A stretch of DNA of 64,000 bases from Lycium barbarum (taxonomy: Eukaryota; Streptophyta; Magnoliopsida; Solanales; Solanaceae): the NCBI RefSeq assembly GCF_019175385.1, contig NC_083344.1, forward strand, positions 4,626,965-4,690,964, read 5' to 3'. Position 1 is the first letter of the stretch. Each line of letters starts with the position of its first letter. This document shows, one piece after another, positions 22,241 through 35,400 of this stretch. The translations under genes were made by a program, and so were the position numbers. Below the pieces are notes generated by a model. It made no database searches, was not told the origin of the DNA, and saw only the letters and a program-made list of their open reading frames with translations.

Positions 22241-25200
22241 TGTTATATCCCGTAATTTGTACGTTCAGATATTTCAAGGTAGTCGTGGTAAGTTAAGGGA
22301 ATGACCATCTTCCAAAATTATTTTAATATACAAGTTGGTTATGAATATTATTTATGAACATTAGTAGTATGGAAATATTGAGAAAGGCTAAGGGTAAAAA
22401 GGGAAATTCACAAAGTAGTTCATGGTAATATTGTAGAAGGCTAGGGGCAAAATGGGAATTTCATAAAATATTCATGAAGGTTCTTGAAGGGGCCATGTTG
22501 GCTGTGTGGCATGTGTGGTATATGTCCACAATTTTTATTTAATGGGGCAAATTATAAAGATATATGGACCAAAGCTTGCTTAAGAAGACAATTAGTCTTC
22601 TTTGACTATTTTTAAGAAACTTCGAGAAAAATAGAGAAGGGGCATGTGTCCACATGCTATTTGATGAGGCTAAATATATATGTGGACAATTGCTCACAAA
22701 ATAAGACAATTATTCATGAAAACTCCAAGAAGAAAACTTGGAGAAAGAAAACAAGGCCATTCGGCCATGGGTCCAAAATATAAGGTCATAGAAATTGATC
22801 AAGAAAAATTATTTTCTTCTAGTATTTCCACCAAATGGAAGGTCCTCATTAACATGAAAGAGTTGTTGAAGCAAGCCAAGCATTTATTGGAGTGATTTAC
22901 AAACCCTAGCTAAGCTAAGAGGTTAGATGAAGAAGGTAAGTGCCCAATCTTCTTTTCATGTGTTATAGATGATTTGTGAGTGTTGAAGTATGTGGAAATG
23001 GATGAAATTCATGAAATATGAATATGTATGGTGTTGGCCGAATAAGAGGGGTATTGGTAAGATGTGATGAATTAATTTTATTTAGTAGTTTGATTGTTGT
23101 GTTGTGGATTCCATGATGTAAAGTGAAGGTTTAGTAGCTTGAGATGAACTTGAAATCGTTTGTGCATTATTGAAGAAGTTAATGTGACGTTAGTGTGGTT
23201 TCTCATAGTTGTAAGAATAAATTTGATAATGTATGGGTTGTAAATATAATTCATGAATTTGGAAATGAGACATGTGTTAGAAGATTGTAAGTTGGGTTGT
23301 TGTGGTTGAATTTGAAAGAAGGAAATAGGTTGTTATTGTTCTTGTTGAATTTGGAAGGTTTCGGGTGAAGTGGTATGTTGATTGGGTTGTTTTGAATATT
23401 ATGTGAATTGAATTGAATATAAATGAAATGTCGTTAAATTGTATGACAAAGGTTGTTAATGTTAGAATGCGTCTTGAATTGATTGTTGATGTTGTTGGTA
23501 TGATTGGTGATATTGTTGTTGATAGTTTGGCCGAGTTGAATTCTCAGATTGTTGATTGATGATTTGGGCCGAGTTAGATTCTCGGGGATGGTGTATGTAC
23601 AGGGGAGATGCTGCCGAAATTTCGGCAGATCATAAGTGAATTTACTTGAAAGATTAAAACAAGTATATGGTGATGAATCTAATGATTGCGTCAATCTTCT
23701 TGAATGTAGACTAGCGATAGCAAGCTTGGACAATTAAGCGTAGCTAATAGGACGTGAAGCAGGTATGTTAAGGCTCGTCCCTTTCTTTCAAAGGCATGAT
23801 TCCTACGTTATGAATTTATAAATGTTTCCATATTTTCCTTGTCTTTAAAGGTTAGAAGTCTATGGTCCCAAGGCAATGATTATTTTTCCGATAACCCGTC
23901 AATGTTTTCCAAAATGTCCGTATTTTTCCAAAACAAAGGTTTATGGTATTGTAAGCTTTTATGACAATAACGATGGATATGTTTTACAACGACATTGATG
24001 ATGTCGAGGATGAGAATATTTCTATGATGACTATGATAAGAATGATTTCATGTTCGAAGGGTACTTGATATGATTATTGCTTTGATTTTCCAGAAATAGC
24101 TTCTGAAACGTTCATAGAAGGTTCTGTACTTCAAACGCTCATAACTTTCTTATTCTAAATCGGATTGCCCCGAAACTTGTTTCTGAGCCTTCATGTGTCG
24201 ATTTATGTACGTACCCATCGAGTCTTAACGCTGTTATTCGTTGCTAGTCTCACCTTATAATAATTGTTCCTTCAAGGTGAGACAAAGCCATGATGATTAT
24301 TCCATAATATCATCGGAGGTTACCGACCTTACGTCACTCCGATAGATACATGACTTTCTTTGGGTTCTCCTGCATGCTGCTTATATGATATATGTATATG
24401 TATATGTATATGTATATGGGGAATATGGGAAAAGGGCCAGAGCGTTATATACGCGTAACCACCTGATCAGTTGGTATCGGAGCCGGTGGTGGGGCAAACC
24501 CAATGGTGGGGCAAACCTCAGCAAGAACACTGAGTCCCAGAGTGGGGGGGTGAGTATAAGGCTTGCCTTAGGCAAATCCCACATTGGTTTAGGCAAATCC
24601 CACATTGGTTCAGGCAAATCCCACATCGGTTAATATCGTCCCGGACGTGGGATGCCCGGACGCGGGACATATGTGGTTAAATGGATCGGCTGCCGACGCC
24701 TCAGCAACATGATATGTCTATTTTCTATATATATGAAGAAGAAATGTTTTCAAAGAAAGCTAAGCATGCATGGCATCCGTCCTAAGAGGCACTCAGATGT
24801 ACAGGTTACTCTTTTACCTCATGATATGCTCTATATTTCCATTCTGTTATAATTCATATTTATATCCCTCACTATGTTACTATTCATGTCTTACATACTC
24901 AGTACATTGCTCGTACTGACCCCTTTTCTTCGGGGGCTGCGTTTCATGCCGCGCAGGTACACCCAGATGAGTAGAAGCTATTATAGAAGATGTTCCAGCG
25001 GAGTTGGCAAGCTCCATTTGCCCTGGAGTGTTGCCGGGTTAGAGTTCTATGCTATGATGTCTTGTTCGAAGTCAGAGACTTTGCAGACAGAGTCGTGGGT
25101 ATAGAGTGTCGGTATTGTAAACGGCTCCACCAGCCAATGTGTCATCTTATGTTATGTTATAAAGTCCATGTGATTACAGATTCCATTTGATTTGAGTACG

Positions 25201-25357
25201 AGGGAAAAGAAAGATTCTGAAAGCTTACTATGTATTTCATTCTTATTCGATTTAAGAGTCCAAAAGGAGTATGTATGTAATAAGAGTCAGAGGGTTCGCT
25301 CGGCTCCGAATATGGGGTCGGGTGCCCATCACACCCTGGAGGGATCGGGGTGTGACA
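22241..25357 (+). mobile_element. Solo LTR, gypsy-type, 3.1 kb
   Basis: Starts TGTTATATCCCG and ends GGGTGTGACA. It is bounded by a perfect 5-bp target duplication TTAAC (22,236-22,240 and 25,358-25,362). There are no gag or pol sequences inside, so it is a solo LTR left by recombination between two LTRs. The CTCACCTTATA...CCTTCAAGGTGAG block (about 24,250) and CCCGGACG(C/T)GGGA block recur in the LTR at 44.8-47.8 kb, so they are relatives. An odd internal segment (24,430-24,640) is listed separately. Confidence 0.88.
24570..24632. repeat. 3 x 21-bp tandem repeat
   Basis: Three units of AGGCAAATCCCACATTGGTT plus one base (24,570, 24,591, 24,612), the last with CATCGG. CCCACATTGG-type words are common near the start of plant retrotransposon LTRs. 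A primer-binding-site-like TGGTATCGGAGCCGGTGG lies 100 bp upstream (24,472-24,489). Confidence 0.9.
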
Positions 25358-25489
25358 TTAACGATTAAGACTAATACTTGGTACTAATGTAAGTGGAGAA
25401 TCCTCTTAAAAATCACATGTGCAATGGGTTATCATCTTCACTTTCCAACATTTAGGTGCATGCTTTCATGTCCTTACAGGTACTAGAAA

Positions 25490-26300
25490 TAGCAGGTATT
25501 TTTGAAGGAATAGCAGAAGCCACGTGACTGAAAAAGAAGGGTTTGAATTTAGTTGCTTTTTGGTGTAAACTGAAAAGTCTATTACTGAGACTTTACCTTA
25601 AGGAGAACTTTATGCTAGTTAGGTAATTAAGAAAGGGACCATTGATCCGGGGAAAGTGTCACGACCTAAGCACATGACACGTATTATTTTCTTTGGCCCA
25701 ACAGGCCTCACAAATTTGTCTCTTGGGCTAAGCTATCATTGAGCCCAAAGGCATGTGTACAATGTGGACTTATGCTATGTCTTATAAAACTCTTCACTTT
25801 CGTCTAAGGTCTCATGTGCAATTTCTTCAAAAACTCGTCAGTTTAGAAGCCTGCTAATCCTAGTCCTTCTATGTGATCCGCCCTTGTCGCCTGCCCTCCT
25901 TCATGAGCGTTTTCAGTCTCCAATGTAAAGAATAAATGTATACTATATTGTTGATGTTCGATAGTAGAATGAATGCGGGTGGAAAAGTGACTTCAATTAT
26001 TCTTGTTGACATTCTAGTACCTCATCTTTGTGGGAAGACATGAGTATTATGGATTTTTCAAACATGCTGAAAGACTCGTTAAAAATTGCACATATGTTAG
26101 CTATGTACTCGTCCAAATAATCCACTTTAGACTAGTCTAGGTGACATAGACTAATCTCATATGAAAGGTTAGGACAACTAATTTTTTACTATATATGTTG
26201 ATCGAGCCAACCTGTTGAAAATCATATGTGCTATGAGGAATCATTTTCTTCACTTGCCATATATCATTTAGGACAAGTACACTAGCTGTAGAAGATGTGC
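25490..26300. repeat. Local duplication, copy B
   Basis: Collinear with 21,720-22,240 plus 25,363-25,460 (see that entry). Copy B lacks the solo LTR and holds about 100 extra bases near 25,660-25,900. No gene is seen in it. Confidence 0.7.
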
Positions 26301-26308
26301 GCCATGAG

Positions 26309-27248
26309 TAGGGGTGTACAAAGCAAATCGACAAACCGCACCAAACCGATAAACCGAGTCAAACCGAGAAAAAAATCTGACTAGTGGTTTGGTTTGACTT
26401 GGTTTGGTGTTGGGAAAAAAAACCCGATCATAATTGGTTTGGTTTGATTTTAGCTAAAAAAAGTCAAACCGAACCAAACCGACCCGACACTACATGTATT
26501 CGATTTTTAAAATACTTTATATATAAAAATATTTATTTGTACTGTAATTTGTAAATATTTCCTAAAAAATTTCATAGTTTTTTGTCTTTTATCATATTAT
26601 TTTAAGCTTGAACTTAGAATTTTGAATGCCAATAAGTTTTATATCCTATGGATGTTAGTAACTCAAATAAAGTCCAAATCAAACCAACTCAACACTAATG
26701 CTAACAAAAGAAATTCAATTCTAACACTAAGAATGACAGTAATGTTGGATATCTATTCTTTACTTTTGCATGATTGGTTTAGAGCGTAAAAATACATAGC
26801 TTAATTTTTTCTTTGTCATGTAATTAATAATTATTAGTCGTACTTATTTTAGCATAACTTAGTATTTAGATTAAAGTCATTTTTTTATGGCTTATTAATT
26901 AGCAATACTTATTTTAACCGATTTTATTATCTTTTTTGTTGAATATTTTAATACGATGTCATCACCTATCTCACATTTTGTGTTATTTTCTTAAGAAACA
27001 CCTTAGTTATATAGTTGTATCTTATTAGGACAAAAGAAAAATTTGAAGTAAAAGTCATATGTTTTGTATGAAGACTTTTTCAGAAAAAATCCAAAAAATC
27101 CGAATAAACTGAATAACCCGAGAAAACCCGAAGTTGAAAACCCCGAATTTTATTGGTTTGGTTTGGTTTATAAATTTAAAAACCCGACGCATTTGGTTTG
27201 GTTTGGTATTTGAAAAATCCGAACCAACCCGGTCCATGTACACCCCGA
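26309..27248. mobile_element. Non-autonomous hAT element, 940 bp
   Basis: Ends TAGGGGTGTACA and TGTACACCCCGA form inverted termini. It is flanked by a perfect 8-bp duplication GCCATGAG (26,301-26,308 and 27,249-27,256), diagnostic of hAT. Subterminal AAACCG/GGTTTGG words match the ends of the 8.8-kb palindrome, so both belong to one family. No transposase is present. Confidence 0.92.
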
Positions 27249-27278
27249 GCCATGAGTGACTATGATCAGATGTGGCCG

Positions 27279-27934
27279 TAGAGGTGTCAAAATGGGTTGG
27301 CCCTGCCCAACCCAACCAAGCCCTTAAGGGCCAAAGAATTAAATGGGCTAGGACGGGCTGACCCTTTTAATTGAAGGGCCTGCAAAATGGCAGTCCAACC
27401 TAGCCCTAAGCGGGCTGCGGGCTAGGACGGGTCAACCCTTTAAGTTTTTTCGTCTTCCGAAATAACATTTTCTAAGTGATTTTTGGTACAACTTGAACAT
27501 GAAATTTTTGCAATATGAAATAGTATCTTCTATCACCCATTCTTGCGCAAATCCATATTATAGAAGAAAAAATTCAAGAGAACAAGTATAAATTATTATT
27601 TTTAATCACTAATTCAGATCACGTTCAAAAGAAATGAAACATAATATAAATTCTAAGGCTAAAAAGTATTACTCCAGTTTCTAATTACTACTTATACATT
27701 CCTTTTTCTCACTACTTTTTATCTTTTTATTTAATTTACTTATATTTTTTTTAAAATTAATTAATTTATTATTCTTTTCTGGCCTCAGTCCAACCCTTGA
27801 GGCCGGCGGGCCAAGAGAAGCTGAGCTTTTGAGCCTCACTTCTATATGGGCCAAAGAAATCTTAGTCCAACCCTACTTAAATAAAAGGTTGGGTTGGGCC
27901 GGCCTCGCGGGCCAAGCCTATATTGACAGCTCTA
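27279..27934. mobile_element. hAT-like element, 656 bp
   Basis: Inverted termini TAGAGGTGTCAA and TTGACAGCTCTA, with GGGTTGG / CCAACCC and GGGCC-rich subterminal words. The 8-bp flanks do not match, so a target duplication is lost or the ends are slightly off. It lies 22 bp from the previous element's target duplication and abuts the LINE relic. Confidence 0.7.
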
Positions 27935-28995
27935 CTCCCAATGAGTGGCCTTCTTCTAAAAAATGCGAGTGTTTCTTTCCCTTCATATTGCCTAGATGAA
28001 CTCACCATACACCATCTTGATAATGAGGGCTTGTTCAGTTTTCCCTCTACATAACTGAAGTATAGTCTCATATTGTTGCATCCAGTTGGTAGTTGCAGTC
28101 CACTGGAGTTGCAACTACAGAAGTAAACGAGCCCACAGTTCCTTAGCAAATCTGCAGTAAAAAAAATAGATGATCTCTTGTTTCATTCTCTAGAAGGCAA
28201 TTAACACACTTTGGCTCCACCCGAATACCCCACTTAATGAGCCGTCATTTGTGGATAATCTATCTTGGACTGGCAGATATAATAAGAAAGTGGCCTTTGG
28301 TCTAGTTGTATTATGAAATAACAAATTCCTCCAAATAACTCTAGGCAGCATATCAAGGTACGTAAATATGTTTAATAACACTTCTGGTACCTAATGAGTT
28401 TGTCTGCGTATGTACCAATTCACTCCTTGCACCTATAATTTTTCTAACCATCCAACTTGTCTGTTGATGAATTGGAATAAGGTCAAGAGATCTCCCTTTT
28501 ATATAATAGGTGTGTATCCACTTGATCCATAGTTTATCCTGTTTTCTAGTCAGGTCCCAACATATTTTAGTTATTGCTGCTTTATTCCAGTTTTCAGATA
28601 AGTCAAGTTCATACCACCAACTTATTTAGGCAAACAGACCATATCCCAAGAGACTAAAGCTTTCTTGGTAATAGTATTTACCCCTGACCAGATAAAGCTT
28701 CTATATTGGGCATCAATTGGTTTTATTACCTTGGCTGGAAGAATGAAAAGCTGAGCCCAAAAGACTGAACACTAAGATCAACAATTTTAACCAACTGAAC
28801 TCTACCTGCATAAGACAGCTTTTTGCTATCCAGGAGGATATCTCTGCAACCACTTTTTCAATCAAAGGTTGCCACTAAGATACAACAAGCTTCTTGGAAT
28901 TTAGTGGCACTCCTAAGTACTTGAAAGGCACAGTACCTGAAGAGTAACCCAAGAATTGAGTGATTATGAGGCTTTCAGCAGGTTCAACCCTCCCA
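27935..28995 (-). pseudogene. LINE (L1-type) reverse transcriptase C-terminus and zf-RVT relic
   Basis: Reading the minus strand from 28,995 down: LAESLIITQFLGYSSGTVPF, then KYLGVPLNSKKL, WQPLIEKVV, RSFIWSGVNTITKKALVSWD, PRVIWRNLLFHNTTRPKATF, CVNCLLENETRDHLFF and KELWARLL. This is the usual order of the end of the reverse transcriptase followed by the zinc-binding zf-RVT domain in plant LINEs and related genes. Many frameshifts and stops break it. No endonuclease part or poly-A tail is visible; the hAT-like element sits at its 3' side. Confidence 0.85.
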
Positions 28996-29748
28996 TGTAA
29001 ATAGAACTCTTAGCTAAGTTGGATACATAGCTTTGCACATTTGGAGTGGTATTTGAAATCTCTATCCTCCTTTAGTTTAGATTAATTTACTTCTCTTGTA
29101 TTATGTTTAGTGAAGGTACAGTTAAGTTGTCCTACCTCAGCATTCAGGTTTTCACGTTTTTATTTACTACTTATATTATCCAAGCAGTAATTTTTCATTT
29201 TCATTATCTTTCAATCAATTGGTGTATTATGGTTTTTAAATTTAGGATCAATTGGTGTATTATGGTTTCTAAATTTAGGGTAGATTAATTTTCTTGTCAC
29301 TTGTATTATGCTCAATGAAGTTAAGTTGAATGCCACTGTTGATCAAAACTTTTTCTTTATTGGGTGTCAGCGAGACAAAGTCTTCTGCTTTTTTAGCAGG
29401 GCAGCAATACCATATTGTTCTGAACCAATTTTTGACGTACACAACATATAAATTTGTATGTAAAATTTATTAAAATTACTAATAACCTTGAAATAATGAA
29501 TTAATGCTAAAAACCTTCGAAATTAAACTCATAAAGTTTAGATCGTAAATCAACCTCTATTTCTCAGGGTTATACCATAAGAAGGAATGCCTTTCTAGGT
29601 AAAAAAAGAGTTCTCAGCTAAGGCAAAATGACACCGGCCAAAATGATTAATTCTTCAATTTGTTAACTAATTAGTCAACCAAGCAAATGAAATTCATTTT
29701 CCAACCATGTAGTAAAATTTAAACAAAGAAAACAGAGCATAAACATAT

Positions 29749-29900
29749 AATTAATTAATTATGGATGTGAGTCTAAACCAGGCCCCCAAATCATAGAGCA
29801 ATCAGAGGGAGCAGACATGTCGACTCTATTTCAATTTCTGTGCACATAACCATGCTTCCTTCATTTTTAATTAATCCAGAGCATCGGCTTATTGTGCACA
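29749..29900. repeat. Dispersed direct repeat, copy 1
   Basis: About 150 bp beginning TTAATTATGGATGTGAGTC and including CAGACATGTCGACTCTATTT and CAGAGCATCGGCTTA. It recurs at 30,900-31,049 with about 90 percent identity by eye. Function unknown. Confidence 0.85.
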
Positions 29901-30360
29901 AATTTATTTTCAAATATCATTTTTCTACTTCTAACTTAAAAAATATTCATTTTTTCAAGTTTCAACCACATTAATGTCCAAATGTCAGGGGAAAAAACCT
30001 CAAAATCGCCCCTAATATTTGGCTTTAAATAATTCAAAATCATCGCTTTTTCTTTCGCACTGAAAACTAAGTCCTCCAAAGTTCACCTAACAAGGTATTT
30101 GTCAATCCCAGCAAATTAAATTCCATTTTCCCAACACATATTAAAGTTTGGAAACAAAGCATAGCATAACAGATTATTACTCCCTCCCTCACAATTTGTA
30201 TGAAACTTTCATTTTTAATCAGCTTATATTTAGTAACAATTCAATTTTAAATAGTCACACAAATATCTATAATTTTTTAGATCACAAAATTTAAAATTTT
30301 CTTATTTAATTTCTAAAACTTCGCGCCAAATCTAACACCTACATATAAAATGAAAGGATA

Positions 30361-30810
30361 GGACTAAAATAGTCCAACCACCATACATTTGTAACCATTT
30401 TGGTCATTCTATTTTCAAAATCCTATAATAAATAGTACCTCATTATCTACATCATTTTTCCGTTCTCTACATTTTTGAAATTCAGTGAATCATTTTTTGG
30501 ATTCTTCGGGAATTAAAAAAAAAAAAACCCATACATTTGTGACCATTTTGATCGTGATCTTTTCGAAACCCTATAATAACAAACATTTCATTATCTACAT
30601 CATTTTTTTCATTCTATAGATCATTTTTTGGATTCTTCGGTGACAAAAACAAACCCTAGCGAGGACCTGTCAACTTTGTCCTAACGCTGGTAAACCATCT
30701 CCTGATTAAGACAAAATTGACAGATCATCACTAGTGTTTTCTGAACAAGAATCCCAAAAAGGATTTAGCAAAATGATCACAAATGTATAGTGATCAGACT
30801 ATTCTAGTCC
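30361..30810. mobile_element. MITE-like element with internal duplication
   Basis: The ends are inverted: GGACTAAAATAGTCCAACCA at the left and a mirrored CTATTCTAGTCC at the right, with CATACATTTG and CAAATGTATAG just inside. Internally a block of about 110-130 bp is repeated in tandem (30,382-30,510 and 30,530-30,640; both end TTTTTTGGATTCTTCGG). No target duplication was identified. The family may be related to the MULE-like MITE at 32,588, which shares AAAATAGTCC. Confidence 0.55.
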
Positions 30811-30899
30811 TTTATATATATCAAATAGTATAAAACTTAGCAACTCTCTAGTCCACCTTAACAAATAGAATTCCATTTTACTAAGAGAACATGAGCATA

Positions 30900-31049
30900 A
30901 TAGATTAATTATGGATTTGAGTCTAAACCAGGCCCCCAAATCATAGAGAAATCAGAGGGGGCAGACATGTCGACTCTATTTTAATTTCTGTGCACATAAC
31001 CATGCTTCCTTCATTTTTATTATCCAGAGCATCGGCTTAATTGTCCACA
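30900..31049. repeat. Dispersed direct repeat, copy 2
   Basis: Second copy of the repeat at 29,749-29,900. The MITE-like element lies between the copies. Confidence 0.85.
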
Positions 31050-32404
31050 GATTATTTTTTTTCACTGACAGCGTATAAAATTTAAACTCTATTTTGATTC
31101 CACAAAAAAGAAACAAGATATAAATATAATGACCCAACAAGAAAACATTAGAATAAAAGTTAAAGGATGGAAGTTTGAAATAAATGCTTTGTAGTATTGA
31201 GTGAAGAGACATTATGTTATTTTGATCTTGTGCCGACGTTATATAGAGTGAGAAAGCTGCTAGGGTTTATCCTTTGGGTTGGTGAAAAGCCCAGTTTTAG
31301 TTGTATGGGCTTGTCTAATTTGTTGCTACTTGAAGCCTGGATTAATGTGACATTCTCATTATTATGACAAAGATTTAATTAATATCTACCGATTTTATAA
31401 TTCTTTTTTACTCCCTCGGTCCATTTTTTCTTATCACGTATTGAATTGACACGTCTATTAAGGTATCAAAAATAAAATCATAATTTACTATATCCCCGCT
31501 AATTATTGCTAAGTAACCTAATGATTGCAATCGATAAAACATACGTTAAAATTTATGCCGCCACTAAGAATTCATTGAACTTATCAACTCAATAATTAAT
31601 AATAAAAAGGGCAGCCTAGTGCACAACTCAATAATTAATAATAAGGATAAAATATGTATGAAATGATAATTTATCTCTTGATTTTTCAAATTGAACAAGT
31701 AAAAATGAACCAACGGAGTGTACTGTTATTTTTTGTTTTCTAGGGGTGTTCATTCTGTCGTGCATTTCGACTTTAACAATTTCAGTTAGGTAATTTGATT
31801 TATGATTTTAAAAATATTATATCAGTACCATATCGAATTAATTTAATATGGTACGGTACATTGGCAATCATGTTCTTACACATAAAAGATAAATTATTAC
31901 TTCGACTGCAACCAGTTAGATGAACTGAGAAGCTAGCTAACAAATGTAACTTTGCCGGAAATGACACATTTTGTTCAACTTATAGTCGCTAACACATTGT
32001 AACACTTTCAAAGGCCATGGTTAACAAACCAGTTCAGGAAGAACAATCTCCCCCAACAACATCAATCTTCCCTCGTTCAATAAGACCAAGAACTACGAAG
32101 AGTTCACCGACCCTGTCGGGTGATATTGTTTCATGTTATAGACCACACGACCGGATTTTGAATACCATTAAACCTTCAGTGACATTGAGCGAAAAATTAA
32201 CGGATTAGACAAGCAGAAGAGTTTCCAGATATCAAAGAGCCAATTCATCAGTAGCAAATTCCCAGAGCAGTTTTAAGAGATCTAACAAAACTAGGCTATG
32301 ATTTCTTCTATCAGTACAAGTCAAAGTACAGTTATGCAAACTGCAACTTCAAATGTCCTCTACTTTCCACATAAATTTACAACTATCTATTCCGCGTTCT
32401 GCAC
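31050..32404. other. Intergenic; 3' side of INO80C
   Basis: A TAGGGGTGTTCATTC word near 31,741 resembles a lone hAT end without a partner. A 63-codon frame at 32,017-32,208 (MVNKPVQEEQSPPTTS) is unrecognised. Nothing else is supported. Confidence 0.4.
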
Positions 32405-35400
32405 CTATTTCAAAACAACTGCTGCATTTCTGAGAGCCAAGTATCTCTGAACATAGTCATTAGGGAGCAACCTTATTACCTTGAAAACCTCCGTATTAGC
32501 ATAACGAAGTTTAGTTCTTGGGTCAAAATATGGTGCCTGCATGTCAAACATAGTTTTTAATAGCATAAAGGGCAATGAAGAATCACAGATAAAATGACAA
32601 AGATGATCCTTTATGTTTGAGGGGTAGGTTTAAAATAGTCCCTTGATTATGTACTGAACAGTTTTGGTCCTTTGAGTTTGCCAAAATTTAACGCTTCTAG
32701 TCTCCGTCAAATATTTACTGAGCTCCGTCTGTTAGATTTCACAGGAACTATGAGGAAAAAATAAATTAGCGGGAACTAAGTTTTAGAGGTACAAATTTTT
32801 GTAGTTTCTGCAATTTTTTATTTATTTCTAGATTCTAGTGCAGCTTTAGAACTAGCATTTAAAGTACTAAAATAGTTCAGTGTTAAGGGACTATTTTGAA
32901 CCTCCCCACAAACATAAGGGACTGTTCTTTGATTTTCTCAAGAATCACATAACTCTATTCAGAGAGGATGTAACAGTAAGACAACACCAGAAAGCAAGCA
33001 GAGTATTAGACCATATCATCATAGAGGGCGGTCGGTTGAAAAGGTACCTCAAATCCTGTTATGTCGCATATCCTTTTGCCTGGATGCATAGAAGGTGGCG
33101 TCTCAATGTTAACATCTAAAGGGAAAGAGCAAACAAAGTCAAAAACTTCGAAATATTCATTGACCTACGAATGATTGAAAGGAATATATGCAAAATAATG
33201 CCTCTAGACTGGGAGACAAATACACTCTGCTGCTCATGAAATTATATTTTGAACATACAAGTTGTACAATGATTGATGATAACAGTGCAGCATATAAAGA
33301 AGAAAGATACTGTTTTCTCCCTCTACAATTTAATTCAAAATATAATGGACAAAATTGATTGTCATGATCTAAAAAGTACAAAATTGATTTTTTTTTATCC
33401 AGTTAGGCAACAAGAATTCGACCTGAAATTTTGGATCTTAAATGTTATAATAAAAAGCAGCTTTACACTACATCTACTTTTGGTCTATATGCTCATTGGG
33501 TACGTTAAACCAAATGTTTTAACCAAGTTGAAGAACCAAACTCAGTAGCAAACCAAAACCAACAAAAGTTTGGCTACCCATTTTCTCTCAAGTCAAACTG
33601 TACTATTTGGATACCAGCAGAATTAAGATTCAGCAAATGAACCAAACTGAATAAATATACCTATATTTGCCAAAACCTAGAACACGGCCCATTCTTCATT
33701 ATGGGCAAACGAATTGAAGCGCTAAACGCGTGATTCCAGCTCATAGTTACTATGTAATCCTAGTCTGCTTATGCCACTGATCTCATAATGCCCATGGAAA
33801 ATTCAAAATAATACTCCCTCCCTTTCAATTTGTTTGTCTTACTTTCCTTTTTAATCTACTTTAAAGAATGCTACTTTCTAAATTTTGTAACTTTTTACAC
33901 CCAACATCCTACATGAGATATTTAAGACAACAAGAGTCAAAAGGCATTTTGGTACATTGTACATATCTTTAGTTTGAGATCACCTGATTCAAAAGTCTTT
34001 TTTATTTTTTGAAACTCATTGTCAAGTCAAATTAAGACACATAAATTAAAACAGAGAGAGTAAAAGTTAATGACGGAAATGGATATGTAGCATGCCTAAA
34101 GTTATGCTAATCATAAACATGTTTGTTCATCTACGCATTACCTTCTCCATGACAGTAATTGATCATCAATGAAGAAAGGTTTAGACTATATTTCTTAAGA
34201 TAGAGAGAAAATAGATGCTACAAAATTTCCCACAACATTTCTTAAACCAAGAAAAAAGATGTGAAAATGATCCTTAATGTATAGGGGTTGGACTATTTTG
34301 GTCCTTCATGTATAATTCTTAACAGAAATATCCTTACTGTATGTAAAAAGTGGTCATTTTGGTCCACATCCCTAAACACTATTGTATGAGTTAAAAGTCT
34401 GTTATATTGACCATCCTAATCTTCTTCAGGTGCAACTCACACCACACACATACAAACGAGTACATGTATTGAGTGACTGCATGCATAGGACCTTCTTCTT
34501 CTTCCTAAAACATAGATCACCTCCACATACACCGTGAACAAATCATATTTCCCTTGCACAGTACAGACGTGCATACCCATTCTATTCAAAAAGACTTAGC
34601 TAACGAGTACTCCATCTTTTCTCAATGAACCTTCAGCAACGGCCTGTAAAACCAAAACCGATCAAAAGGATCTGAACATATTGTTGCAGCTCCCTAGCCT
34701 CTTTGCCATAAAAAACTAACATCTCTACCGTTCTTCTGAAAAAACAACCCACACCAGTGATCTCATACGATCACCATCATTGCTGCAAGACGACACCATT
34801 CACCACCAGCATTAGGGATTCATTTTTCTTTCTTCTCACAGACCAGAGAAATCTCATTTCTCTGCACCAATATTCATTCACTCACAAACCTCATTGTCCG
34901 GTCGCTATCTCTCCATTTCACTTTTACATCTGCAAGATGTGCTACCATGGACGAAAAAGCCAAAAAAGGTAGAATAAATATAAAGAGAGAAAAGGGAAAA
35001 AAATTCTAAAGCCTCAGTCAGGAAACAATCAATGGAGATATAATATGCTACTTGAACTTTCCTTTCCTTTTACTTTTTTCTGCTTCTCCTAGTAAAGATC
35101 CTCACTTTCCCCTTTTCTCTATTGTTATCTTGCTTAGAACTTGCAAGAAAAGCAATTAGGTAACTCCTATCATTCGCTTGCCTAGCCATGTATCGAGCAA
35201 AATTTATATGGAAGCGGTTTGTTCTGTGTTTTGCGTTTATGGCAGCCACTTGAGATGCACCTGAAACACATCACCTTTACATTTAACCATAGTCTTGAAG
35301 GAACCATTAGGGGTTGTTTGGTTGCGGGTTAGAGTTATGCAGGTATTAGCAATGTAGGGATTAGTTATGCAAGGATTCGTTACACATTGCAAAGTTTAGT

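Noticed and set aside
24472..24489. True primer-binding site marking an internal retroelement start
   Set aside because: It is inside the solo LTR with mismatches and no following gag; reported only as an oddity.
24381..24633. Tyr-Val repeat and WDLP-repeat frames
   Set aside because: Products of a TATATG run and the 21-bp tandem repeat inside the LTR.
31741..31880. Further hAT element (TAGGGGTGTTCA)
   Set aside because: Only one end is visible; no inverted partner or duplication was found.
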